Below, piece after piece: positions 25,290-35,962 of a stretch of 64,000 nt of DNA. Location: the NCBI GenBank assembly GCA_023525975.1, contig CM042023.1:13094501-13158500 (forward strand). Reading direction: 5' to 3'. The position numbers and the translations under genes were made by a program. The notes beneath the pieces are model-generated. The model was not told the DNA's origin, did no database searches, and saw nothing but the letters and a program-made list of their open reading frames with translations. Positions within the stretch are counted from its first letter, which is position 1; every line of letters starts with the position of its first letter. Source of the stretch: Smallanthus sonchifolius (Eukaryota; Streptophyta; Magnoliopsida; Asterales; Asteraceae).

Positions 25290-25358
25290 ATGGATCGACG
25301 GGATACTTCAGGTTTTGTCAGCGGGGGTGCAATGTACCTGGCATATGTTGACAGTTAA
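25290..25358 (+). CDS. Upstream ORF 2 (22 codons), candidate conserved peptide uORF
   Basis: The ATG has G at +4. The peptide begins MDRRDTSGFVSGGAMYLAYV and ends just after with DS and TAA. It is in the same frame as the main ORF, with stops between. The residue mix (charged start, then Gly/Ser and aromatic residues) looks like a selected peptide rather than random leader. Conserved C-terminal uORF peptides in plants often stall ribosomes in response to a metabolite. That role here is inference. Confidence 0.4.
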   Translation: MDRRDTSGFVSGGAMYLAYVDS

Positions 25359-25514
25359 CCCTAGTATTCTAGCTTAGAAATACCCTGCCCTAGATCTTTA
25401 GCTTAGAAATACCTTTAGTTTGTGGATATTATTTATAGCCAGAAAGGTAGGTGACTGGTTCTTTTGCTAATAAGGTTTGCTCAAAATCAAATAAGAGACT
25501 TGCGTATCACTTCA

Positions 25515-27317
25515 ATGGATAACAGGTTCCGTATTATGGGTTTTGCTGCAAACCATGTCCCTGATGCCTTTAGAAACCTCAGCAACTCTGCCCATGTAGA
25601 CGGGTCTGGGCCTGGTTCGGGTTATGCAACAGATACCACATTACGATTGGATTTCCCGGGTTCCATTCCTTCCCCAAAAGGTATCAAAAGGAAATGGGGT
25701 TCAGTCAACGGGTCGATGGATGTGCAAACCGGGTTTCCATTTAGCCTGTCACTAGGCCACTCTCCAAGCTCCTCAGACAGCAAGGCGAGTTCAGCCACTG
25801 GGTGCACTAACATGTCTTCTGCTAAAGAAACTGATGAAGAGTCATCAATGGACCTTGAGTTGGATTTCAGTCTCCATCTTGGTGGTGAGAAGGCACCTGT
25901 CCAAAAGAAAATCTCAACCTGTAACAAGGCATCAATGGTTGATCTGGAATTGAGTCTATTCTCTGTGCCGGCCAAGTCTGATGTCACCACTGTTCACCTT
26001 AGCCCGCCACCTGTCGGTTGTGACTTCCATATGGACGATGGGTCAATGTCATCACATTTGGAAAGAAAGAATCCTTCTTCCAGCATTATGACTATGCCAA
26101 CAAGTTCAGTCACATGTATATCTGGAATCACAGAGCCACATCATCAACAGCAGCAGAGAACATGTAGTACAAAGATATGCCAATTTGATGGATGCGGAAA
26201 GGGTGCAAGAGGTGCTTCTGGACTTTGCATCGCCCATGGTGGCGGTCGGAGATGTCAAAAACCCAGCTGCCATAAAGGAGCCGAGGGTCGAACCGCTTTC
26301 TGTAAAGCCCATGGTGGTGGCCGTAGATGTGAGTTCCTGGGTTGCACCAAGAGTTCAGAAGGACGGACCGACTACTGCATAGCTCACGGTGGTGGTCGAA
26401 GGTGCAGTCAGGAAGGTTGCACCCGTGCAGCAAGAGGGAAATCCGGGTTGTGCATACGCCATGGTGGTGGTAAGAGATGCCAGAAAGAGAATTGCACCAA
26501 AAGTGCCGAAGGGCTGTCTGGACTGTGCATATCTCATGGTGGTGGCCGCCGGTGTCAGTTTCCAGCATGCACCAAAGGTGCTCAGGGAAGCACCATGTTC
26601 TGCAAGGCACACGGTGGCGGAAAACGATGCACGTTCGAAGGGTGTACAAAGGGTGCAGAAGGAAGCACCCCGTTCTGCAAGGGCCATGGTGGTGGAAAGC
26701 GATGTGCCTTTGAAGGTGGTGGTGTTTGCCCGAAAAGCGTCCATGGCGGAACCCTATTTTGTGTGGCACATGGTGGCGGCAAGAGATGTGCTGTCCCAGG
26801 TTGCACAAGAAGTGCAAGGGGGCGTACAGACTGCTGTGTCCGCCACGGTGGTGGTAAAAGATGCCAATTTGTAGGGTGTGGGAAAAGCGCTCAAGGCAGC
26901 ACCGATTTCTGCAAGGCCCATGGTGGTGGGAAGAGATGCTCATGGGGACAGCCAGGTTCAGAATATGGTAATAATGATCAAGTTTGTAATGCATTCGCCA
27001 GGGGTAAAACAGGGTTATGTACCTCTCATGGTGCTCTGGTTCAGGATAAAAGGGTCCATGGTGGTGCCACCTTGGGAACTCTGGTTCACGAGACCACACC
27101 CGGCCAAACTCAAAAAATGAAAGAAACGATCTTACCTCCACCCAATACTACAGCACCCGGGTTCGGCGGTTCTGGTTTGAGACCTTTCGGGATCCAGCAA
27201 GGGGGTGGAGCAGGGCGGTCAAGTGGTGCAGAAGGGAGGGTCCATGGTGGGAGTCTGATAGCTTTGCTAGCATCAAATCCAGGAGAAGGGAACGCAATGG
27301 GTCGAAAATGGATATGA
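25515..27317 (+). CDS. Cys/His tandem-repeat nuclear protein (WRKY19-like zinc-finger repeats, At1g64140-like)
   Basis: A single coding exon of 600 residues. The start at 25515 (MDNRFRIMGFAANH) is preferred because the upstream in-frame stretch has no ATG and this N-terminus is conserved in the family as I recall it. Residues 222-505 hold eleven repeats of about 25 residues: C-x4-C-x10-C-x2-H followed by GGG(R/K)R. Repeat 8 has C-x7-C and repeat 11 a longer first spacing, but the last Cys and His are always kept, so each unit could bind zinc. Upstream lie KGIKRKW and two EAR-like segments, LELDFSLHL (114-122) and LELSL (144-148), typical of transcriptional repressors. The C-terminus is low complexity and ends GGSLIALLASNP plus a basic tail. 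Related arrays occur next to WRKY domains in WRKY19, but no WRKYGQK domain is present here. A nuclear regulatory role is inferred; no biochemical function is known to me. Confidence 0.88.
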   Translation: MDNRFRIMGFAANHVPDAFRNLSNSAHVDGSGPGSGYATDTTLRLDFPGSIPSPKGIKRKWGSVNGSMDVQTGFPFSLSLGHSPSSSDSKASSATGCTNMSSAKETDEESSMDLELDFSLHLGGEKAPVQKKISTCNKASMVDLELSLFSVPAKSDVTTVHLSPPPVGCDFHMDDGSMSSHLERKNPSSSIMTMPTSSVTCISGITEPHHQQQQRTCSTKICQFDGCGKGARGASGLCIAHGGGRRCQKPSCHKGAEGRTAFCKAHGGGRRCEFLGCTKSSEGRTDYCIAHGGGRRCSQEGCTRAARGKSGLCIRHGGGKRCQKENCTKSAEGLSGLCISHGGGRRCQFPACTKGAQGSTMFCKAHGGGKRCTFEGCTKGAEGSTPFCKGHGGGKRCAFEGGGVCPKSVHGGTLFCVAHGGGKRCAVPGCTRSARGRTDCCVRHGGGKRCQFVGCGKSAQGSTDFCKAHGGGKRCSWGQPGSEYGNNDQVCNAFARGKTGLCTSHGALVQDKRVHGGATLGTLVHETTPGQTQKMKETILPPPNTTAPGFGGSGLRPFGIQQGGGAGRSSGAEGRVHGGSLIALLASNPGEGNAMGRKWI

Positions 27318-27859
27318 ATGGGTTGGTAGCACTAACAGAATCTTTGTTGTAGATTATGGTTTGTGTTCAGAAGTGTGATTGTGGTGGGTTGGTGTATGAA
27401 TAAGTGAAAACTAGCTTCTTGTAATTAGAGTTGGTTTTCAAGTGTGGGTCATTTCCTATTTCCTTCTTGTATAGTGCCATCTTCTTTGTCAATATCTCAT
27501 CTGTTATGTTTTTCAGTTTGCTTCTTTTCATTTTTAACATTTACTAAGGAATATTAATTTATGTTTTATGTATATAAAACTTACAGTTAATAGTAACTAA
27601 CTATGTAATACCCTAAATAAAGTGGTTGGGCGGTCAAACAAGAGACCCTGTTTAGTCTAGTCGTTGGAACTGGTTTCAGTAAATTATTTTTTTAACTAGT
27701 CAGATTTGAAGTTAGGACCTCTAATTAATAAATAAATTAGAGAAGAAAAAGGAACAGCTCACTATTTTTATCTTTTGTAAAGTGAACCATGTGTGAGAGG
27801 AGTTAAATAATTTATCGAATGGAATTATGATCCAAAGCAAACGATTATAGACTTGTTAA
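27318..27859. other. 3' UTR and flank of the repeat-protein gene
   Basis: The stop is followed by a TG-rich 3' UTR to about 27530, then AT-rich DNA with no gene. Confidence 0.5.
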
Positions 27860-28384
27860 TAGGCCTGGCTAACTGGGCGGGTTCGGGTCACGGGTCATAA
27901 CGGGTTCGGGTCAATACGGGTTAGAAGCAAAATGACTTCGGGTCAAAATGAGTTTGGAGCAAAATTAGTCCGGGTGGGGTGGGTGGCGGCGGGTAGCGGC
28001 GGCAGATACAGGTGGCGGCGGTGGCGGGGCCGGTGTGGGGTGGGTGGGTGGGGGGTGTGGCAGTGACGGGCAGGCTGGGTGGGGTGGGTTTGGTGGGATT
28101 TGTGGCGGCGGTGATGGTAGCAGGTGGTGGCGGCCGGGGAAGGCTGGGTGGGGCGGCTTATTGACTAATTTAAGGTGACCCAACTTAACAAATTGAATAT
28201 TTGAGGTGACAAAAATTGACCCGTTGACTAATTTAAGGTGACCCAAATTGACCCGTTGACTAATTTAAGGTGACCCAAATTAACCCGTTGACTAATTTGA
28301 GTTCACCCAAATTGACCCATATTCAATTATTTTTTTACCTAAATGAACCTATTTTTAAATAATGGGTCAAGATTGCCACCCCTG
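27860..28384. mobile_element. Non-autonomous hAT-type element, 525 bp, perfect 8-bp target duplication
   Basis: CTTGTTAA flanks both sides (27852-27859 and 28385-28392). Ends TAGGCCTGGC and, by complement, CAGGGGTGGC form imperfect terminal repeats of the CAGGGGTG hAT type. Inside are 'cgggt(t/c)cgggtca' repeats, a very G-rich GGTGGCGGC patch (27970-28150), and a tandem array of a ~34-bp unit (GTTGACTAATTTAAGGTGAC) at 28160-28320. No transposase is encoded. Confidence 0.85.
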
Positions 28385-28679
28385 CTTGTTAAGTGTTTTT
28401 ATGACGCCCTTTGGGCTTTGGCCTTGGCTTTTGAGAAGTTTTATAGGCACGGGGTCAGAGCGAGTTGCCAAGTTGGACCAGTATAAACTCCTATACCATT
28501 ATTTATATGATATTTAATCTTTTTTACTATATATAATATACGTTTTTAAATTTAGACTTTTATTAATTTGATTTTTCTCTTATAGCTTATGTTCATTTGT
28601 TTTATTAAACAAACTGAATACATAGCTATGTTTAATATTTTGTTTTCGACATTGCGATATAAATTTTGTTAAAAATGGG
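28385..28679. other. Short intergenic stretch, no gene seen
   Basis: AT-rich sequence between two mobile elements. Nothing recognisable. Confidence 0.4.
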
Positions 28680-29310
28680 GTTGTGTTCAAAATTGAGTAT
28701 TTTTTTGATATCATATGTTATATCGAGTGTCGGTGCCGTACCGGTACCGTGACGAACGGAACTGTTACTGACCGAACATCGGTGCCGGCATTGATATTAT
28801 CGGAACCGGTATCGGTATTCGTTTTTATGATTTTCGATCGATGTAAAACATTAGTTTATTTTTTTGGTTAGACGACTTTATTTTTTGGGTCACATAAGAC
28901 AACTTTTATGTAATGAAATCGTTTTAAATAAACTTTTTTTTTGTATTGTAAACTATACCAAGTACCAATACCGTAACAGACAGTTATTCAGAATAATGTA
29001 TTTTTTGTGTCGTAAACTATGCCAATTGCTGGTACTGTACCGATAACGAGACGAACCAAACTGATATTTACCAAAACGACGTCTTACCGGTATCGGTATT
29101 ATCGGAACCGGTATCGGTATTATCGGAACCGATATCGGTATTCGTTTTTATGGTTTTAGATCGATGTAACCTATTTGGTTACTTTTCAAATACATTGTTT
29201 TATAAAATTTCGAATATACAGTTGCGACGCATTTATTTATGTCTACGTTTAGATATAAATTTTGTTCAAACCGAACCGCCACAACGGGGCATAATCCACT
29301 GGTTTAAATA
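28680..29310 (+). mobile_element. GGTACCG-family repeat (Helitron-like)
   Basis: It contains 'atgttatatcgagtgtcgg', 'ccggtaccgtgacgaac' and 'gaacatcggtgccgg', shared with 21840-22241 and, reversed, with 53504-54080. From 29197 it has 'tataaaatttcgaatata' and 'ttcaaaccgaaccgcc', ending near a GC-rich CTGG. A 21-bp unit (ACCGGTATCGGTATTATCGG plus A) is repeated about 2.7 times at 29086-29144. No protein is encoded. Confidence 0.5.
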
Positions 29311-30266
29311 AAAACGTAATAATATTAAATTAAAGCTTTGAAGTATTACATTTTAAACCTTGACGTTCTGAAAAGAGTAAATTACAGAAATCATCCTTTA
29401 TGTTTATGCCTTTTTTCCAGATATTGTCCTTTAGCCCAAAAATTGTCAGAGACCGTCCTTTATGTTTACAAATCTTGCACGTTACGTCCTTTGACCCTAA
29501 CCCAGTTAAATTTTTCAGTTAAGTCTAGTCATGTGCAAGGCACATGAGAGTACTTTTGTAATTTTACCCATTTAATTAAAAAATATGGCCGTAATAAACG
29601 TTTAAAGATTTCATAAAAACGTAGTGTTTCAAATGTTTTAAAATTTCAAAGATGTGACATTGTTATGTGTTAAAGACGAAACCAATCGACCGAAAACATT
29701 TTTAGATAGCATTATTGTTCTGCATAGAAATCGATTATGATGCAACGACCGTAAGAGGCCATTGAAGTAAAGGGCTTGAATTTGATAGCGATAAGTGTGA
29801 GACACTTTGTAACTAAAAAAAGAGTTTAAGGTGAATTATATTGAATTCGTCTCTCGCATATGTTTTTATACTGGAATATATACAATTTAAATGTTTTAAA
29901 GTTACTTGGGTTGATTTCTCTATATATAAAATAACTGTAAAATAACATACTTTCTAAAAGTTTTCAGATATAGTATATGGATTTTGTTGTAAAATAACAT
30001 ACTTTCTAAAACATTTATAATTAAATTTGAATTTTTTTTAACAAGGTTTGAAGCATACACAAGTTTTATTTTAATATAATATTTGCTATATGTTAATCTA
30101 ATAAAGTTCATACAAAGTTGCAGATCTACTCTTTGGCCCAATGCTAATTTTTACTTCTACCAAAACGAATTATATTTAAATTTCTTTGGCCCAATACTCT
30201 GTGACTTTTATAAAACAAGATATATTAAATATTTTAGGTTTCTAAATGTACACAAAACACATAAAA
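29311..30266. other. Intergenic DNA, no gene seen
   Basis: 'aaattacagaaatcatcctttatg' near 29379 and 'gtcctttatgtttac' near 29455 are dispersed plant repeat signatures of unknown type. The rest is AT-rich flank of the tRNA gene. Confidence 0.4.
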
Positions 30267-30350
30267 TGTAAGAAGTGGGATTTGAACCCACGCCTCCTCT
30301 CGGAGACCAGAACTTGAGTCTGGCGCCTTAGACCACTCGGCCATCCTGAC
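30267..30350 (-). tRNA. tRNA-Leu (anticodon CAA)
   Basis: On the minus strand the cloverleaf begins GTCAGGATGGCCGAGTGGTC at 30350. The anticodon loop CTCAAGT reads CAA (Leu, codon UUG), with a 5-bp stem. A long variable arm typical of class II tRNAs follows, then the T arm with GGTTCAAATCC. The acceptor stem has one C-T mismatch at the third pair; all other pairs form. The discriminator base is A. It is probably functional, but the mismatch makes a recent pseudogene possible. Confidence 0.88.
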
Positions 30351-32008
30351 AATTTGTTTATCATCTATACTTGAATATATCTATTTTGTCAATATTGTGA
30401 TGTGCCATTTTCATTTTTCGACAATAGAAGAGGATCTATTTTTTCAGTAAAATGAAAATATAATTCCAAATTTACAAAATATATCAGCAAATAGCTAAGA
30501 TAAAAGCTTAAGTTTATTTTTATTAATAATAACTGTTTTTAAATTCTATTTCATATATTTAAGAATTTTAACGTATTAGATTGTTAGTGTGATAATGTCT
30601 CTCTCAGAGCTCAGGCATGTTCGAAAGATTGTTACCCCGAGAGACTCAAAAATAGATTTATTAACACCTTGAAGTGCTTTCTGGACCTACAAGGGGTACC
30701 ATCAAATACGTATGACAAGAGAGTTCTTTTCCTACTTCCCGGTCCAAGGTGATATATCCTACCGAGAAGATTCCTGATGGGAATCCTCACATCACGAATT
30801 TAATGTGTTTTCTGCTTGACGGTTGAGCTGTTGGGGAGATTTTCCCGTAACGGCTTTTACCTGGTTTTTATTAGATTATTCCTTCTCATGCCTTCATTAA
30901 ATATTTTTTTGTCTTTCCTCATTTAATGAAAACATGCTCCATTGCCTCCGTCCCTTCTTGTTGTGTTATTGGGGGGTTCCCCCTACACTTATTTTTAAAA
31001 ATCACTCCATCCCCATCCCCATCCCCTAAAATCTGTAGAAAAGTCACAATAGTCCCCATATTTGGTGGGTTATCCTTCTCCCCATCTCCAACCATATCCT
31101 TCTCCTGCTCGTCTTCGACTCTTCTCCCGCCTCGTCTTCTCACTTCATACTCACCTTTGAATCTGGTTTCTTTCCAGTCGCCACCAACAGCAATCAGCCA
31201 CCCACCTTCGAATCTCCGCTTAGACCATGTCGCCGCCCAATCTTCTGTGAAAATACCTTAGATCACCACCCATCTCAGGTACAACCCTAATTTTTTTAGA
31301 TCGTTAGTTTGTTGATTTGCTTAGTTGTTAGTAGATTTTGTTAAGGTTTATGTGCCAACTAAAAGAGGTAAAAGTGTGTTTCTTGCTTTGTATTTTGAAT
31401 AATATTGATATGGTTCATATAATAGAATTCCAATGTGGTATTTTCTGTTAGATGTGAAATAAGTTATTTTGTATCTAAGACAAATAAGTTTGGTATTGTC
31501 TGTTAGCAAGAAAGTCAAACTTTTCAGACCCTGGTTAGTGGTTACTTTGTATCTAAGACAAACTCACTTGAGTTGCAATTCAAAGCATTAAAATTAAGGT
31601 TCATAGGATTTGACCCAAACTTGTCTGTCACTAGAAATTCAATAATATAATTGCATTAAATTAAAACACAAAGTTGTAATCATCCAATTACTTCATGCTT
31701 CAGATAATCAACTTTGAAGGCCGAAGACTAGTGCATATATTTTGGAGCTGCATGGAAATATTACTGCATTATTTTTTTTTAGAACGGCATGTCGGTTAGG
31801 ATGTCCTTGTCTAACCTCATACTTCTGTGTTTTTGGTGTTACATGGAAATTCATATGTATGCAGTAAATTCATTTTGCTTTGTATGCGGTAAACAACTTT
31901 TTAGTAAATGTAAAATGTTGATTAAGAAGTTTGCTTTGTATGTAAGACTTAGGGGTATACCCTCGTGGATATGAGCTAGAGACTCGTGGGCCGTGGAACA
32001 CCGCGCCC
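30351..32008. other. Intergenic DNA with a GC-richer tract, no supported gene
   Basis: The tract 30590-31275 is less AT-rich and ends at a donor-like CTCAG|GTACAA (31279), so it could be a leader exon or an LTR remnant. The frame 30926-31261 is Pro/Ser-rich low complexity with no family match. The rest is AT-rich. Confidence 0.35.
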
Positions 32009-32221
32009 CCTAAACACACAGTGTTGTTTTTTTTTTTTGAACATTCTTCACGCTACGTGAAGAAGGTGAAGAAAAGCAATTTTCATAGTTTTTTTTTTTA
32101 TTTTTGATTTTTTGAATTAATAATTAATTAAGCCCTTCAAATGTTTTTCTTTAATAACTTGTCCTCGTTAACCTTTTTAAAAAAATCTAAACACACAGTG
32201 TTGTTTTTTTTTGGAACATTC
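32009..32221. repeat. Direct repeat pair, 178-bp offset
   Basis: 'ctaaacacacagtgttg' plus a T run and 'gaacattc' occurs at 32009-32047 and again at 32187-32221. The segment between carries the palindrome CTTCACGCTACGTGAAG (32047-32063). Confidence 0.6.
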
Positions 32222-32763
32222 CGGTAAAATTTCATTAAAAACAAGTCGGTTTCAAAATACAGTATTTTTTGGTCTCGTATATGGTTTTAGCACGTACTTG
32301 TATAGGTAAGTAGTCTATTTTTTTTAGATTTTTATTTACAAACTATTAAAATATAAAAGTATTATTTGTATTCAAATATAAAAATAACGTAACAGTGTGA
32401 AAATGTGAAACCACGGCCTTCAAATGTAGAGAAATGTGGAAAATATGTAGAATCTGATGTGACATTGTGAAGGGGTGTGAAATATAAAGTATACCCATTA
32501 GCCTAATTGGTAAATTGAATCGAGTGTGTACATTTTGATTTAATATGGGTCCTAATTGAAATCCTATTCTTGTATAACATAAAGCATCAATGGGGTAACC
32601 ATATATATGGTTATGATGATGATGTTTTGGACATGTCCGACGAACAAAAATCATTTAATTTGTTCAACAAAGATTTCTGGACCACTACTTATTAGTGAAG
32701 TTCTTGCTGCTAATGATCTTGCATCTATTGCATCTGACAGGATCGATCTTAGTAACTATTATT

Positions 32764-32969
32764 AGCCAATGATCTTCAGCCCAAGTAGTTGAGGTACCCA
32801 AGACTTCATTAAAATGGGAAGGTCTTGAGTTAGTCCCACTTGTGACAAAAAAGGGGTTCCAGGTTAGGCCTAGAGGTTTTCTTACCTATAGTGGGTTTTC
32901 TTCTTAGGGTGGTGGGGATGATCGGGTGAGCCAGTGACCCGCCAGTGATCCAAATTGTCGTTAAAAAAA
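32764..32969 (+). mobile_element. SINE, 206 bp, with 10-bp target duplication
   Basis: AACTATTATT flanks both sides (32754-32763 and 32970-32979). The body 'acccaagacttcattaaaat' and the 3' end TTGTCGTTAAAAAAA match the SINE at 11795-12035. The tRNA-like head is more degenerate. Confidence 0.8.
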
Positions 32970-34015
32970 AACTATTATTGAAGAAATTGTGGTGTCAGCA
33001 ATCTCATATCATCTTACACATATTAAGAATCCAGAATACTAGTTATTTCTTCTACAATATCTGATTTTCATATTATTTTTATTATTTCTTCTCTGAAAAT
33101 AAACGCCACTAACTTGTTTTACTGGAATACTAACAGTTTGTCTCATGGATCGAGTCTCTTCTCAAAGTTTACGTTTATCTACATCAGAGAGGTGACAAGA
33201 TGGAGAGGCCAGAACGGATAAACGTCAAATCGGGTCGTGTTAGTATGTGTCAAAACTGGTCAGCTGGGTTGACTGCAAACGTCAAATTGGGTTGTGTTTA
33301 GTATTGCATTAATTCTATTATCACAATAATAATCTAAAGATTTAAACAAAATCATTTAGCAGGTTTTATGCTTTAAAAATAGTCTGGATGGCTTTCGACC
33401 CGTTAGAAGACCCATTCCTCACCCGTTAGAAGACCCATTCCTCCTTTAACTAAATTTTGACAGGTGGCGGAGCCGGCTAGTTTAGCATCTGAGGAACAAC
33501 TTGTCAGGGACCCATATCTACGCCACTCAATAAGTCCCAGGAAGACATAATTCCACCACCAATTTGCTAGCCAGCATACAGAAACATCAGCATCAAGACC
33601 AGAAGTGTGGGTCAGTTTGAGGGGGCAGGTGACGGCTTACAATTATATGAGTTACACTTGACCCCCTCGGTTTTAACCATTAGCATTGTTTTAACATTAG
33701 ATCATTCACCCGAATGACCTGGAGCATCTAGTAAGGTTTGACCAACAAAATCTTGTTCTCACAAAGGCAAACATACTGCTACATCATATTAGATTTGAAA
33801 CAAAGTGCCACCTGAACAAAAACTGTAACACCATGTATAGAACATAACATCACCATGACTCTAAAAAGAACAAGAAAATATAATGGACATAACGGTCTAT
33901 ATATAAGGACCTGTATTATCAACCTCACTTACCCTAAATCATAAAAGCACATATCTAATTGAAAAGCAATAACCATTCTTAAGAGATATAGAACACACCT
34001 AGGCAACTTGTATTC
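32970..34015. other. Intergenic DNA and 3' flank of the reticulon gene
   Basis: A 23-bp unit (acccgttagaagacccattc plus ctc) is exactly duplicated in tandem at 33398-33443. Sequence from about 33830 to 34015 is probably the 3' UTR of the reticulon gene. No other gene seen. Confidence 0.45.
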
Positions 34016-35962
34016 TTAAACCTTCTTCTTATCTTTCAATTCTTTCATTGATCTTGGGATCTTACTCAACACTTTTTCATCCAATACCGCGTATTGTTTC
34101 TTGATTTCGATCCATGCTTTCTCTGCAAGTGGGTCTATCTTATCCTCGTATTTGTCATATGCCACAGGCACCGAGAAGAGCAAAACAAGTACTGCATCAA
34201 TATTCAAGAATTAGTTTTATGCTGTAAACAGATTTGGTGTAACATTAAATAAGTGGCATGGAAGTTACATATGTAAGCCAATGTCAAAAAGTTGAAGGAG
34301 TTGCTGATGATTGACACGAGCCACAAGCCAGCAATAACCTGATCAACAAGGGTACATGCTCTCATGAATACTTTTAGAAATAAAATAAAATAAAAAACCA
34401 TTAATTTGCATGTGGACATATGATCAATGAACATAAGAATTGATTATAAAAGATTGCAGCAGGAAGCAGCTTACAGATAAGAACTTCTTTAAGTCTTTCC
34501 CGGAAGCAATTTGATGTATAGCTGCCAAACCTCGGTTAATTTCAATCCTCAAGGAGGACACCATTTCCATAACAGGTTTCTCTGGAATTGCAACATCTGG
34601 GATTTTTGGTGGAGACCTGTATAGGAAACATCGATCCATTCATAAACATAAAAATCAAAGTGTAAATAAGTTTCCAAATAGTGGATATTACTCACTTCTT
34701 GATGAAGGTCGAGGCATTTGACCACAAAAAGAGTATTGCCAGTGTAAGGATCAGACTGTGGCAAACCAGAGTCAGCAAATGATATTCCAACACTTCAAAT
34801 AGAAACCAGATAATCGTCACACCACCTAGGATCCCACCCGATACCTTCTTATCCTTCCACAGAAGCAGATCGGCCGCTTTACAAAATCAAAAGTTAACAA
34901 AAACAATTAGCCAAAAGAAACTCTAATAAACATTAAAGTGAGCTTTGACAGCTTATAAAGCCAAGTGAAACCAACTTTTGCTTTATTTCCACAGTATTCT
35001 TACAAATTATTAACATTAAGCTTCCATGAAAAGATAAGTGGAGTATTATCAACCTTTATGAAGCAAAAAGGTAATATCTTAACTGGAAATGACCCCATTA
35101 ATAATTAAAGAAAAAGACACTCAACTTTAGCTTTAGTCTTCAACAATCAAAATCAAATATACCAGGTTCCAGATCTAGATGCAGAAGCCAATTGAACTCT
35201 TAATCATATCCTACGACTTCACACATTATTACCAGGTAGTTCCGGATCAACAAGTCTTAATATCATAATTAACACAATCACAGATACCTATTTCCTTAAA
35301 GCCGAAAAAAACACTATTCACATCACATAAACAATTTTCACAAATTATAACTAGATCCACGGCGAGTGTAGCCTATCCTGGAACTGTTAATCCACAAAGA
35401 TGTTACATGTAACTGTACAGTAAGATATTGATATCTGGTTGTAGATCTATAGGTTATTAACTCACGTTTATACATACACAAATTGCACAGAAATTAAACA
35501 GCTGAATGTCTGGATCAACAGCAAGTAAACAAATACCTCAAGTTAGAGTTTAAGACCGACTAATCCACAGAAAAATCTACTTATCAAACTAATCAAAATC
35601 AACTGACAATAAATTGGGATAAACAGCTCTGGATCATCAGCAAGCAAACAAATACCTCAAGTTAGGGTTTAAGACCGACTAATCCACAGAAAAATCTACT
35701 TATTACACTAATCAAAATCAAAAAACAATAAATCCGGATAAAATAAGTGGACTAAGAACAGTAGCATACGCTTTCCACCGCCGAAGACGTTGTGAATGGG
35801 CTTTTCCCTACCAAATAGGCGAAAAACCTTCGATTTCATGGCTGAAATCGTGTTATCGTTATCTGAATCTGAAGATGAGGAAGAATCGTTCTTAAGATCG
35901 TGTACCTTCTCCGATATCTTCTCCATCAACGACTCCGCCTTGTGATCTTCGTGATCCGACAT
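34016..35962 (-). CDS. RTNLB3: Reticulon-like protein B (RTNLB3-like)
   Basis: Five exons join in frame to 253 residues: 35962-35770, 34876-34696, 34616-34475, 34338-34269, 34191-34016, all GT-AG. Residues 1-60 form an acidic, Ser-rich cytosolic head (MEKISEKVHDL, then an SSSSSDSD run). The reticulon domain starts near FGGGKPADLLLW. It has two long hydrophobic hairpins at about 75-125 and 173-207, separated by the loop SPPKIPDVAIPEKPVMEM, and then the conserved YDKYEDKID. The protein ends KKKV, which fits a dilysine ER-retrieval signal. Family knowledge: reticulons insert as wedges into tubular ER membranes and curve them; plant members also act at cell plates and plasmodesmata. Length is typical. 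Assignment to the B1-B4 group is secure; RTNLB3 rests on gene order as recalled from Arabidopsis. Intron 1 carries a tandem duplication (35529-35766). Confidence 0.92.
35529..35766. repeat. ~119-bp tandem duplication in reticulon intron 1
   Basis: 'acaaatacctcaagttag' through 'ccacagaaaaatctactta' occurs at about 35529-35597 and again at 35648-35715, with flanking sequence also shared. It is non-coding. Confidence 0.75.

Larger units (their letters stand above)
23660..25514 (+). other. Spliced 5' leader of the Cys/His repeat gene
   Basis: A non-coding first exon probably ends at 23853 (donor gtaaat). A T-rich intron runs to an acceptor at 25193 (gtgaaacag), and the second leader part, 25194-25514, leads to the main ATG. 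A long leader intron of about 1.3 kb is common in plant regulatory genes. Two upstream ORFs lie in the second part. The splice sites are predicted, not observed. Confidence 0.55.

Noticed and set aside
26389..26874. Plus-strand open frames overlapping the repeat array in other frames
   Set aside because: They result from low stop-codon density in a repetitive GC-rich exon. The main frame has the conserved N-terminus and ligand pattern.
26128..27141. A 337-codon open frame on the strand opposite the Cys/His repeat gene, rich in His and Cys
   Set aside because: It is the mirror of the repeated GGTGG codons on the coding strand. Its repeats follow the 75-bp periodicity of the real gene and it has no gene-like start or splice context.
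30926..31261. A 111-codon Pro/Ser-rich open frame
   Set aside because: Low complexity from CCATCCCC repeats. The tract may be a leader exon or LTR remnant, but coding is unsupported.
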